Origin: [Mycobacterium] stephanolepidis
Lineage (GTDB): Bacteria > Actinomycetota > Actinomycetes > Mycobacteriales > Mycobacteriaceae
Reading direction: 5' to 3'
DNA: 64,000 bases
Assembly (NCBI RefSeq): GCF_002356335.1
Contig: NZ_AP018165.1
Span: 3,534,001 to 3,598,000 of the forward strand
The notes under the pieces were generated by a model that had not been told where the DNA came from, ran no database searches, and saw only the letters and a program-made list of their open reading frames with translations. Made by a program: the position numbers and the translations under genes. Below, in pieces: positions 25,910 to 33,518 of this stretch. Each line of letters begins with the position of its first letter. The stretch's first letter is position 1.

Positions 25910-26245
25910 TCAGAATTCGTCGCGTTTACGTCCGCGTTCGCGTCCGGTTTTGCCTCCCCATATGCCGTGGTAGTCGAGGATTTCGTCGGCGTAGTTGAGG
26001 CATTCGACGCGGACCGGGCATGCGGCGCATACGCGTTTGGCTTCGGCGACGATGAGGCGTCGTTTCAGCTCGGATTTCGACCGTTTGATCGTGGCCTCGG
26101 ACCGTGCCGGGTCGGGGTAGAAGATGTCTGGCCGCGGGTGACCTCGGCACGCGGCCTGTCGTTTCCAGGTTTCGTCCAGTTGGCCGGACACTTCGGCGAG
26201 CCGGCGTTCGATCCGGCCCTTGTTCGGGAAAACCGCGCTAGCCAT
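25910..26245 (-). CDS. WhiB-family iron-sulfur regulator
   Basis: A 111-residue WhiB-like transcription factor. The four cluster ligands are C33, C73, C76 and C82 (CAACPVRVEC pattern), followed by the family turn GIWGG at 94-98 and a basic tail (GRERGRKRDEF). Such proteins bind a 4Fe-4S cluster and act with the primary sigma factor. Phage copies such as TM4 WhiB can repress host whiB2 and affect superinfection. The same role is possible here but not shown. Confidence 0.9.
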   Translation of the reverse strand: MASAVFPNKGRIERRLAEVSGQLDETWKRQAACRGHPRPDIFYPDPARSEATIKRSKSELKRRLIVAEAKRVCAACPVRVECLNYADEILDYHGIWGGKTGRERGRKRDEF

Positions 26246-26247
26246 CG

Positions 26248-26877
26248 CTACGCCGCCGCTCTCTGGGGTTCCCAGTCAACGAGCGCGACGTTTTCGACGT
26301 ACCGGCGGCGCTGCTCCACAGGGAGCGGCCACCCGAGGTGCAGGGCAGCCATGTGGGCCAAGCCGAGGGCGTCGGCTTGGTCGTGGTTACGTAGCCGCGT
26401 CGAATCCAGGCCCCACGCGGCGCGCTGCTCGGAAAGCACCAGTTTCTTGTGCTCTCCCGGCTTCATGCCGTTCGGGGAACGCCCGGTGATGAACTTGGCC
26501 CGAGTCTGCGGGTTGACGACGGTGACGGGGATGCCCTTGGCGTCGAGGACGCCGAACACTGCCCACCACAGGCCGATTCGGTCGTAAGCACTGGGCATGT
26601 TGACGCCGTACGGGTGGCCTTCGATCGCCGCGTGCACGATCCGTCGGTGTTGTTCGGCGTCGGTGATGATGGTGGCGACGTCGCGGGCTTGCGCGAGTAG
26701 CCGCCGTGATCGTTTCCACCAGGGGGCGCCGTCGTGGCCGGCGTGTCCGACGTCGGTGATCAGCGATGGCCGGGCGTATGGCCATCCGAGGTCCGCGTTG
26801 TCGATGAAGGCGATTCCGGCGCGGGTGAGCGACAGGTCCAGGCCTAGGACGACGTCGACGCGTTCCAGCGCGCTCAT
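26248..26877 (-). CDS. RuvC-like Holliday junction resolvase
   Basis: A 209-residue RNase H-fold nuclease of the RuvC type, probably resolving branched DNA before packaging. Acidic residues at the expected places are D14 in GLDLSLTRAG, E86 in AAIEGHPYG, and D166/D169 in NHDQADALG. It sits directly downstream of an unknown basic protein (ATGA overlap) and just upstream of the WhiB gene. Confidence 0.8.
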   Translation of the reverse strand: MSALERVDVVLGLDLSLTRAGIAFIDNADLGWPYARPSLITDVGHAGHDGAPWWKRSRRLLAQARDVATIITDAEQHRRIVHAAIEGHPYGVNMPSAYDRIGLWWAVFGVLDAKGIPVTVVNPQTRAKFITGRSPNGMKPGEHKKLVLSEQRAAWGLDSTRLRNHDQADALGLAHMAALHLGWPLPVEQRRRYVENVALVDWEPQRAAA

Positions 26878-27239
26878 ACGTTGGGGTCCTGTAGCAGCGT
26901 GAGCGTCCCCCGGGCAGCGGGTTTCGGGGCGTTGCGTCTGTTGGCCATGGGCGCCCGTAGCGCAGGGTGGTTGCCCCAGAGGCTGTGTTCAACGCGGTTT
27001 ACGCGGGCGAGGAGTTCGTCGATGCTGGCCATGGAACGCGCGAGTTCCATGGCTGCCACGGGGTCGTGGGTGTTGAAGACCTGCACGCCGCGTGGCGATT
27101 TCACGCTCCAGCGCGGTGGTCCACCGGTATACGCGGGCTTGCCGTCGAACCATCCGAAGGAAGTGCGTCGGGTGGCGGGGTCGATGCGGACTTCCCAACG
27201 ACCAGAGCTGTTTTCGGTCGGTGCGGATGCGGTGTTCAT
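26874..27239 (-). CDS. Hypothetical phage protein (121 aa)
   Basis: A 121-residue protein of unknown function. The N-terminal half contains strand-like segments with conserved-looking GRWEVRIDP and WFDGKPAY, then a helix (VAAMELARSMASIDELLARVNRVEHSL). It is linked to the resolvase and the replication protein by ATGA overlaps. Confidence 0.6.
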   Translation of the reverse strand: MNTASAPTENSSGRWEVRIDPATRRTSFGWFDGKPAYTGGPPRWSVKSPRGVQVFNTHDPVAAMELARSMASIDELLARVNRVEHSLWGNHPALRAPMANRRNAPKPAARGTLTLLQDPNV

Positions 27240-28006
27240 TCGGGTGTCTCCGTTCGTGGGTGGGTGCAGCGGGTCAGGGTGTCGGGGTCTTCGGGGTTGG
27301 GGATGAATCCGTTGGGGTCGCAGTCGGGGCAGGCGCGGATGGCCTCGAGGCGGGCTGCGCGTTGGTCGGCTGTGGTTTGGAGCTGTTGGGCGTCCCAGTT
27401 GTTTGCGTTGCGCCGCGCGTTAGCGCAGGCGCCGCACCAGTTCTCGGTTCCACCGGGGTGCAGGGTGCAGTACTCAGACGGGCGGCTTCCTACCGGTCTA
27501 TCCCCACTAGAAGTAACTACTAAGGGGTGGGGTGGGTTAGGACCACGGGACTCCCCGGGGGACACGTTTTCGCCGGGTTCTGTTGTGTCCCCGTCGATGT
27601 CCCCAGGGGACATTTGGTCATCTATGCCGGTCACGAAGTTTCGGCCGCGCCGTCTTTGGTTCCGTTTCTTCTCGGCGTCTCGTTTGCGGCGGGCTTCGTT
27701 TTCGGCCTTAGTTTGCTGCCATTTTGCCCAATTTCTGACCAAAATTCCGTCACTTTCTGGGCAGCACAGGGGTGCGTCGAGGGGTCCGGGGGCCGTCAGC
27801 GCGGCCACCACGGAGCGCGGTACCAGAAGGGATTTCAGCTTGGCGTGGGGTATGTAGCCGTCGGTTTCTTCCTTTGCTGACCACGATCCGGCCAGTACCC
27901 ATGCGCCGGCGACCGCGATCCGCATGGGGACACGTACCGGGGTTGTGGGCAGGTTCATGATCGGCTTCGAATCGGAGAAGCCGTCATCGACGAAGAACCA
28001 AGCCAC
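27236..28006 (-). CDS. Replication protein, winged-helix/DnaD-like with zinc-ribbon tail
   Basis: A 256-residue protein. The N-terminal 110 residues fit the actinophage replication initiator/primosome-type proteins that begin MAW-F-VDDGF and continue with a winged helix (VAGAWVLAGSW, then TDGYIPHAKLKSLL). A basic Lys/Arg-rich linker follows, then a Cys-rich C-terminus (WCGACANAR and CPDCDPNG). The start is GTG at 28006, one base overlapping the upstream stop. The longer reading from 28174 is an out-of-context Arg-rich stretch. Confidence 0.65.
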   Translation of the reverse strand: MAWFFVDDGFSDSKPIMNLPTTPVRVPMRIAVAGAWVLAGSWSAKEETDGYIPHAKLKSLLVPRSVVAALTAPGPLDAPLCCPESDGILVRNWAKWQQTKAENEARRKRDAEKKRNQRRRGRNFVTGIDDQMSPGDIDGDTTEPGENVSPGESRGPNPPHPLVVTSSGDRPVGSRPSEYCTLHPGGTENWCGACANARRNANNWDAQQLQTTADQRAARLEAIRACPDCDPNGFIPNPEDPDTLTRCTHPRTETPE

Positions 28007-28359
28007 TACGCGGACACCCCCGTTTCGATCAGGCGGCCGATGAACATTTCTGAGCCCTCGCCGTCCCAGAAATGCGCGGGTTGCAGCTCCCACCGGAAGA
28101 CGCCATTGCTGGCGGCAGCGTTCAGCTGCATGCCGCCGTTGTCGCGTGTGATGGTTAGGCGGACGCCACGCCAAGTTGTTCCGCCTTCGGCTTCTACCGC
28201 AGCTGCGTAGTCGCGGCCGATGATGGTGGCGTCAGGAATGTCGCGGAGTTCGACTGTCCCGTCCGGGTTGTCGTGGAACGTGGGAAGGTCGGGGCGGCCG
28301 TACAGGGAGGTGAAATCGTCGCCCTCGATACGGATTTCGATGCTGCGAGATTTACGCAT
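28006..28359 (-). CDS. Hypothetical phage protein (117 aa)
   Basis: A 117-residue beta-rich protein of unknown function, with no Cys and no membrane segment. It overlaps the zinc-ribbon gene upstream by 8 bases and the replication protein downstream by one base, so it is in the same operon. Confidence 0.6.
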   Translation of the reverse strand: MRKSRSIEIRIEGDDFTSLYGRPDLPTFHDNPDGTVELRDIPDATIIGRDYAAAVEAEGGTTWRGVRLTITRDNGGMQLNAAASNGVFRWELQPAHFWDGEGSEMFIGRLIETGVSA

Positions 28360-28537
28360 GTTCGTTCGCTTTCTTCACGTTGCAGGTGTGTCCGGTGGAT
28401 GGAATCGGTTCCCAGCAGCCGTCGGCTTTGCAGATCGGCGAGCACGACAGGTGGCGGTCGCCCTGGCCGCAGGTGACTGGCTCGCCGCACACCGTGCACC
28501 GAGGGAATCGACGCCGCCTGAATGCCATCAGAGCCAT
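28352..28537 (-). CDS. Small zinc-ribbon-like protein (61 aa)
   Basis: A 61-residue Cys-rich protein: CTVCGEPVTC, then CSPICKADGC, then a final Cys near residue 52. The spacing suggests one or two zinc-bound knuckles. It is the first gene of the minus-strand block left of a divergent plus-strand cargo gene, so its promoter must lie between 28538 and 28587 or further upstream. Confidence 0.6.
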   Translation of the reverse strand: MALMAFRRRRFPRCTVCGEPVTCGQGDRHLSCSPICKADGCWEPIPSTGHTCNVKKANEHA

Positions 28538-28587
28538 CCATTGAAATTGGAGGTCGAGTTGGGGGCGCCGTCGGTACTCTCAGGCGT

Positions 28588-29166
28588 GTGACGATTTCCA
28601 TGGGGGCTGCGGATCAAGACATGCGCGCATTGCTTTTGCAGTTCCTGGGCGCCTTCTCGAACGTCCAGAACTTCGCTGACGAGATGGTGGCAAGAATCTT
28701 CTTTCAGGCGCGGCTTGGGATAGCGGCCGAAAAGGTCTGGAGTCTGGCCGTCAGACGAATCAGGGATGAAGAGCGCGTACCGCTCTTCATCGCCATCGCT
28801 GAAGAAGTAGAAAGCGACGCGGATCTCTCGCATTTCGAGGAGACCTACAAGAGGTGCAAGGAGATGCGTGACCGAATAGCGCATTCCGTCCGTTTCACCC
28901 CTGACGGAGAGCACTTGGTCACGATCCAGCGCACCATTATTGGTTCGGTGACTAAGCCCATTCCGGAGCCAGTAGAAGTCGACCGTTCCCAACTGAAGGA
29001 GGCCATCCGTGATTGCAGCTGGCTCCACACGCAGATGTCGTATGCCATGAGCTCGGGCGGACTCGTAGTCAAGACGATGCTTCGGGATGTTCCTCATTAC
29101 GTGCCGAAACCTGCTGCACGGCCTGATGAATGGGGCGGCATCAGGCTTGCTGCAGTTGAGGAATAG
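28588..29166 (+). CDS. Cargo gene with HEPN-like R-x4-H motif
   Basis: A 192-residue plus-strand protein inside a minus-strand operon, the layout of a prophage cargo (moron) gene. It is almost entirely helical, and residues 94-99 (RDRIAH, in KEMRDRIAHS) match the R-x4-6-H active-site motif of HEPN ribonucleases. Start is GTG at 28588, or ATG at 28600. A TACTCT at 28574-28579 could serve as a -10 element nine bases before the GTG, implying a leaderless message. A role in abortive defence is inferred, not seen. Confidence 0.6.
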   Translation: MTISMGAADQDMRALLLQFLGAFSNVQNFADEMVARIFFQARLGIAAEKVWSLAVRRIRDEERVPLFIAIAEEVESDADLSHFEETYKRCKEMRDRIAHSVRFTPDGEHLVTIQRTIIGSVTKPIPEPVEVDRSQLKEAIRDCSWLHTQMSYAMSSGGLVVKTMLRDVPHYVPKPAARPDEWGGIRLAAVEE

Positions 29167-29198
29167 GCGCCGCCGTCCCTGGCGGTCTGTCTTGTCAG

Positions 29199-29408
29199 TC
29201 ATGAGCCACTGACCTCACCGGTGCCGGGCCAGACTGTTGGGTAGATGGCGGCGGTTGCGGCCCAGCAGTCTCGGCATTCGCGTGCGATGAACCGGGCACG
29301 GAACTCTTGGCCGCACCGCTGGCACCAGAACGTGAACCAAGGGCGCGGCTGATTACCGGGCTCTGGTGCTCGGGTCCGGTCATAGCGCGGAACAGGTAGC
29401 GCGGTCAT
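29199..29408 (-). CDS. Small zinc-ribbon protein (69 aa)
   Basis: A 69-residue protein with a clear zinc-ribbon pattern: CQRCGQEF at residues 29-36 and CRDC at 45-48. The start ATG overlaps the stop of the methyltransferase upstream as ATGA, so the two are co-translated. It could assist the methyltransferase in DNA binding, though no homologue is recognised. It converges with the R-x4-H cargo gene. Confidence 0.6.
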   Translation of the reverse strand: MTALPVPRYDRTRAPEPGNQPRPWFTFWCQRCGQEFRARFIARECRDCWAATAAIYPTVWPGTGEVSGS

Positions 29409-30463
29409 GCGGCTACCTCGGAAACGCTGAGCAGCCAGTACAGTGCCGCAACTGCCTGCTGTGGCACGACGCCGTTGCCGATGATGCGCAGCATGGCACT
29501 GCGTGAGATAGGCACGGCGGTAACCCATCCGAGCGGCCAGCCCATCATCCACTCGGAGAACGCTGGTGCTAGGCGATGTTTCCCGTTGCGACTCAGCTGT
29601 GTTGGATCCGGGGCTGGTCGGGTGAGCGATTCCCATCGTTCGATTGCGGGCGCGTACTTTCCCCATCGGCCGCCGAGGCGGATAACGCGTGTTTCGACGT
29701 CGTCCATGCGTTCGGCGCGTGTGAGCGGGTTGGGGCCTCCGTCGCCGTCGGACCTTCTGGGCGTGGGAAGTAGGTTGCGAATGACAGCGTCTGGTAGCGC
29801 ATCATCGGTTACCGTCCGCAGGCGCCCGTCGCGGACGCGCCCGGGTGGATTCGCCGCGCCCCTGGAATCTCGACTCTGCGGAGTCGGTAGCAGCTCTAGT
29901 CGGTCAGGCGATTCGGTAGATCCTTGAGTTCCGACCCGAGGTCCCTGGCGTGACCATTGCCCGTCTCGGGCTGCGTCGTAGGGGTGGGCAGTAATGAAGA
30001 GGCGTTCACGGCGGTGGGTGGCGCCGACATCGGAAGCTCGTAGGCTGCACCAAGATCCCACGTACCGCATTTCGGCCAGGTCTGCGAGTACGGAATCGAA
30101 CCCCAGAGACCGGTGTCCGGCCACATTCTCCAGGACGACAAGTCCGGGTCGTAGTATGCGAATTGCCTGCGCGACATAGGGCCAGAGGTGTCGCTCATCG
30201 TCAGTTCCTTTACGTTCGCCCGCCGCGCTGAATGGCTGGCACGGGTACCCGGCGCACACGATGTCGGCGGGCTCGACACGCGTCCAGTCGATCGCGGTGA
30301 TATCGCGGTGATTCGGCACGCCCGGCCAGCGGGTTCCGAGCACCTTGGCCGCGTCGTCGTCGTACTCGGCATGCCAGATCGTGCGGCCACCCGTAACGTG
30401 CTCGACAGCGAGGTCCAGACCACCGGCACCCGAGCACAATGAACCGATCGACGGCTGCCTCAT
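29405..30463 (-). CDS. C5 cytosine DNA methyltransferase
   Basis: A 352-residue DNA (cytosine-5) methyltransferase. SAM-binding motif I is LCSGAGGLDLA, the catalytic Cys is C75 in GYPCQPFS, the ENV of motif VI is VVLENVAG, and the C-terminal motif X is IGNGVVPQQA. The target recognition domain lies around residues 180-290. No cognate restriction enzyme is visible, so it is probably solitary, protecting phage DNA or marking it. The ATG at 30463 is used. It diverges from a plus-strand cargo gene 53 bases away. Confidence 0.9.
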   Translation of the reverse strand: MRQPSIGSLCSGAGGLDLAVEHVTGGRTIWHAEYDDDAAKVLGTRWPGVPNHRDITAIDWTRVEPADIVCAGYPCQPFSAAGERKGTDDERHLWPYVAQAIRILRPGLVVLENVAGHRSLGFDSVLADLAEMRYVGSWCSLRASDVGATHRRERLFITAHPYDAARDGQWSRQGPRVGTQGSTESPDRLELLPTPQSRDSRGAANPPGRVRDGRLRTVTDDALPDAVIRNLLPTPRRSDGDGGPNPLTRAERMDDVETRVIRLGGRWGKYAPAIERWESLTRPAPDPTQLSRNGKHRLAPAFSEWMMGWPLGWVTAVPISRSAMLRIIGNGVVPQQAVAALYWLLSVSEVAA

Positions 30464-30516
30464 GCGGCTGCTCGATTCCACTCCGAGCTGCGGTGTTGCT
30501 GATTTACGATGCGCCA

Positions 30517-31218
30517 ATGGCAAACCCTGCGGAACTGCTGTACCTGCAACTCAAGGCATGGAACCTGAGCGGATCTAGGGACAGCGCGGAAGGCCGGCGT
30601 CAGCTCCGAGTCGACGTGACCATGGCGATTCGCCGGCATGAGGCAGCGCTGTCCAACTGGCGTGCGACGAGTGAGCTTTTGGACGAAGCCGAGAAGCTGG
30701 GACAGATTCCAGTGGACGTCGTCAACACTTACCGACAACATCTGCCGACGTGGGGAAGCATGGTCTTGTCGTTTCCCGACGGCTGGAAGACTGTTTACAG
30801 CTTCGACTACGCGGCCATGCAAATGCTCAGTACGCTCGGGCACCAGCTTGATTCGCTGGTTCCGAAGCTCCCCGATGGCGCAGCGGATGATTTCGAAAAA
30901 GCGCTCGAAAAGGTTCTTACCGCGTTGAAGGACGACCCCAGCATCAGCGAGGGCGTTAAGAAATACATGGTCGGCCTGATCATCCACATGAAGCTGGTCA
31001 TCGAGGAATACCGCCTCAACATCCGTGGCGACTACGATTTGTCTAGGGCTGCAACGCTTCTCAAATCCACGATTGACACTGCCTATCAAGCAAGTTCTGA
31101 CGAACACAAAGGCGTGTGGGAGAAGCTCAAGGGGCTTTTCAGTTGGAAGAGTGTAGCTAAGGCAGGTGTAGAGATGACTCCGACGCTCGTCGCCATGATC
31201 GCTCAGAGTGGGGGTTAA
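30517..31218 (+). CDS. Plus-strand cargo protein of unknown function (233 aa)
   Basis: A 233-residue, mainly helical protein divergent from the methyltransferase. No catalytic motif is obvious. Residues 130-190 contain long amphipathic helices (VKKYMVGLIIHMKLVIEEYRL), and the last 20 residues are hydrophobic enough to contact a membrane. A -10-like TACGAT at 30505-30510 ends six bases before the ATG, so the message is probably leaderless and active in the lysogen. Placement as an isolated plus-strand gene suggests cargo such as a defence or exclusion protein. Confidence 0.6.
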   Translation: MANPAELLYLQLKAWNLSGSRDSAEGRRQLRVDVTMAIRRHEAALSNWRATSELLDEAEKLGQIPVDVVNTYRQHLPTWGSMVLSFPDGWKTVYSFDYAAMQMLSTLGHQLDSLVPKLPDGAADDFEKALEKVLTALKDDPSISEGVKKYMVGLIIHMKLVIEEYRLNIRGDYDLSRAATLLKSTIDTAYQASSDEHKGVWEKLKGLFSWKSVAKAGVEMTPTLVAMIAQSGG

Positions 31219-31238
31219 CGCTGTCGCAGTGTCGTCAG

Positions 31239-31823
31239 TCATCGGCGCGCACCCTGGTTCCAGATCGTTGATCGGGCGTGAAAGGTGCCGGTGAATGGTT
31301 CGCCGCATCCTGCGGCGCCCCAGTCGTCGTGTGGGATGAACCGGTCAACGTCGAGGGTGCTGGTGTCCGCGCCGCTGTTCATGATGAATCGGCCTCCGGG
31401 GCACCAGAATCCCCAATCCCGTGTGCGGGGGCCGGTGACGACGATGGTGACGCACGAGTCTTCTCGAGTGAGCAGCGAGAACGGGTCATTGGAGACGGGC
31501 AGCTCGACGCGGTGCCGGGTTTTCGCTGCCCGGTATGCGATCGATCCGGCGTGTCGTTTGATGCGGCGGCCGTCGGCGCGGTGCTCGTAGTAGTGGCCGA
31601 GTAGCACCATGGACCAGAACCACCACGGATGGTCATGCAAAGCGCGGTCGTCGTCGGATCGGACGAATTGGTGCAGGTAGATGTTCAGGTACCGGTTGCG
31701 TGGGATCAGGTACCAGCGCAGCATGTATGGGTTGTCTTCGCCGCCGATCGCGATGTGGTGTTGGCCGCGGATCAGCTTGCCGAACCATTCACGCAAGGTC
31801 AGGTCTGGGGATGTTTCGGTCAT
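31239..31823 (-). CDS. Cupin-like phage protein (194 aa)
   Basis: A 194-residue protein with a cupin-like pattern: HDHPWWFWSMVLLGHYYEH carries the His cluster expected for metal binding, and a second strand region with IAYRAAKTRHRVEL adds another His. Proteins of this type recur in actinophage right arms, but the substrate is not known. It is convergent with the cargo gene at 30517 (20-base gap) and co-translated with the gene upstream (ATGA). Confidence 0.7.
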   Translation of the reverse strand: MTETSPDLTLREWFGKLIRGQHHIAIGGEDNPYMLRWYLIPRNRYLNIYLHQFVRSDDDRALHDHPWWFWSMVLLGHYYEHRADGRRIKRHAGSIAYRAAKTRHRVELPVSNDPFSLLTREDSCVTIVVTGPRTRDWGFWCPGGRFIMNSGADTSTLDVDRFIPHDDWGAAGCGEPFTGTFHARSTIWNQGARR

Positions 31824-32080
31824 TGGGGTGTTACCTCGTCGGTGAGGGGTTGGACACTGGTTGGGGGTTCGGCGTGCGGGTCGGTGCCGCCGAAGTAGCG
31901 CAGCCGCAACCCTTCTGGCGCGTCGGGTGCGAGCGGTTCACCTTCGACGATCGTGCGGTCGGTGTCGCGGTCGTAGGTGACGGACACGATGCGCACGGCG
32001 CGGCCTTCGAGGGTTTCGCCGAACGTCTGGCCGACGGTGAATGCGTCGGTGCGGTCGCCGACGAACTTGGCGCACCTCAT
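31820..32080 (-). CDS. Hypothetical phage protein (86 aa)
   Basis: An 86-residue beta-rich protein of unknown function, overlapping its neighbours by ATGA at both ends. No membrane segment, no Cys cluster, no motif. Confidence 0.6.
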   Translation of the reverse strand: MRCAKFVGDRTDAFTVGQTFGETLEGRAVRIVSVTYDRDTDRTIVEGEPLAPDAPEGLRLRYFGGTDPHAEPPTSVQPLTDEVTPQ

Positions 32081-32469
32081 GACTCGGCGACCAACGGTTC
32101 AGCCACGGGCTGCGGCGGCAACTCATCAGGCAACGCGGGCGCCGGCAGCGGTGTCAGTGTGAACATTTCGCCGTGTTCACGCGCCAGATTGCTCAACCAC
32201 TGCAGGATTTCGGTGTCCACAGCCAGCGTCCCGAACGCTGGCGTCTTGCCGGGATCGATGGCGTCAGCCAGCTGCGGATGCTGTTCCCGGACCGCGGTTT
32301 TGCATGCTTCGAAGGCTGGAGCCATCTCGGATACGAGCGGCACGTAGCCGAGCATGTAGCCCAGTACGTCGTAGACCTGGGATAGCAGGCAGAAGGTTCG
32401 GTCTGGGTTGCCGACGGTGAGGGTGACGACGACGCCGAGCGGGAACTCGCGCGGTTCGGTGTTGGTCAT
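32077..32469 (-). CDS. Hypothetical phage protein (130 aa)
   Basis: A 130-residue helical protein with a Pro-rich C-terminal tail. No motif is recognised. It is coupled by ATGA overlaps to the genes on each side within the right-arm operon. Confidence 0.6.
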   Translation of the reverse strand: MTNTEPREFPLGVVVTLTVGNPDRTFCLLSQVYDVLGYMLGYVPLVSEMAPAFEACKTAVREQHPQLADAIDPGKTPAFGTLAVDTEILQWLSNLAREHGEMFTLTPLPAPALPDELPPQPVAEPLVAES

Positions 32470-32903
32470 GCCGCCGCGTCCCTTGTTTGGTGGCGCCGTT
32501 TCATTCGGCGGACCTTGCTGCGGCGCTGGAGTCGGCGGGCGCGCTTGGAATCGCGGTTCCGGAGACGTCGGCGCCGGACCTCATCGGCTGGCACGCTGCC
32601 GAGGTAGACGCTTTTGTTCTGTAGTGCGCCGAGGATCGCTAGCTCGTAGGCGTTGGGCTCACGTTCGGGTGCAGTGTCGGCGTGGTGGTGCGTGGACGGC
32701 TGGTCGTCCTCGGGTGCTGCGCCGTCTTCGTCCTCGATGAGTTCGTTGAGGACTTCGAGGTCGATGTCGTGTAGGTAGTCGCGGATCTTGTCGACGCCGT
32801 GGAGTTGTTCGGCTTGCCGGTTGCGCTGGTAGTCGGTCATCCGTGACGGCTGCCGGACCGCGCGTGCGGCCCGGCGCCGTGCACGGCTTGGGTTACCCCT
32901 CAC
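32466..32903 (-). CDS. Basic hypothetical protein (145 aa)
   Basis: A 145-residue protein with Arg-rich ends and an acidic middle. The C-terminal 35 residues are almost all basic (RRRRLRNRDSKRARRLQRRS), suggesting nucleic-acid contact. I chose GTG at 32903 because GAGGGGG lies about six bases upstream. ATG at 32840 is an alternative, with a poorer ribosome site. Confidence 0.55.
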   Translation of the reverse strand: MRGNPSRARRRAARAVRQPSRMTDYQRNRQAEQLHGVDKIRDYLHDIDLEVLNELIEDEDGAAPEDDQPSTHHHADTAPEREPNAYELAILGALQNKSVYLGSVPADEVRRRRLRNRDSKRARRLQRRSKVRRMKRRHQTRDAAA

Positions 32904-33270
32904 CGTCAGCCCCCTCACCGTCGGCGTCGTCGCCGGTGGCTTCGGCGGACGGCACCGGGGTGCCGTCGACGACGTCGAGCATCGAGCCCTGGTTTTCGTC
33001 GGCACCGGCGGGCGGCTTCTGCCCTGGCTGCCCGACCCACTCGACTTTCAGCGTGCGTTTGTCGCGCATTTCGCCGTCAGCGGCTTCGACGACCTTCGAC
33101 TCGATGCACCGGTACTTGATGACCAGGGTGCCTCCCTCTTTGAGGTCAGGCGGGTTCGTGATCTTGATGTTGGTGGCGCGGAACCCGATGTACGCCTGCG
33201 GGTCTGCATCGTCGATGTCGTCGAGCGCGTTGGTGGATTTCAGATCCTTGGGTTTGGTGGTGGTTCCCAT
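32893..33270 (-). CDS. Hypothetical phage protein (125 aa)
   Basis: A 125-residue protein with a beta-rich core (IGFRATNIKITN, LVIKYRCIES, RTLKVEWVGQ) and acidic tail. The start ATG at 33270 follows AAGGAG; the longer reading from 33411 is an Arg/His-rich shadow. It lies just downstream of the recombinase pair, so a recombination accessory role is possible but unproven. Confidence 0.6.
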   Translation of the reverse strand: MGTTTKPKDLKSTNALDDIDDADPQAYIGFRATNIKITNPPDLKEGGTLVIKYRCIESKVVEAADGEMRDKRTLKVEWVGQPGQKPPAGADENQGSMLDVVDGTPVPSAEATGDDADGEGADGEG

Positions 33271-33278
33271 GGCGGTGT

Positions 33279-33518
33279 TTATCTCCTTGCGGTGGTGGTG
33301 GTTTCCGGCCCGGTTGGGTCGGTTGCGTCCGACGACTTGTCGGCCGGGTCTGCGGTGGGATCGGTGACGGTCACGATGACGTCGCCTGCGGCGTCGGGAT
33401 TGGATACCCATATGGACGAATCAGGGGCATATCCGGCCTGGTTCGCGTTGGCGCAGAGGAGGTTTACGGCGCCAAGGGTCAGTCCGCCCACGGCGGTGAA
33501 CTTGCCTGTGCGCGACAT
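33279..33518 (-). CDS. Hypothetical phage protein (79 aa)
   Basis: A 79-residue protein following RecT (1-base TGATG overlap). It has a mildly hydrophobic N-terminal stretch (residues 8-25) and a Thr/Asp/Pro-rich, disordered C-terminus. No recognised family. Confidence 0.55.
   Translation of the reverse strand: MSRTGKFTAVGGLTLGAVNLLCANANQAGYAPDSSIWVSNPDAAGDVIVTVTDPTADPADKSSDATDPTGPETTTTARR

Noticed and set aside
29405..31218. Full restriction-modification system
   Set aside because: The methyltransferase is clear, but the neighbouring unknown protein shows no PD-(D/E)xK, HNH or GIY-YIG motif.
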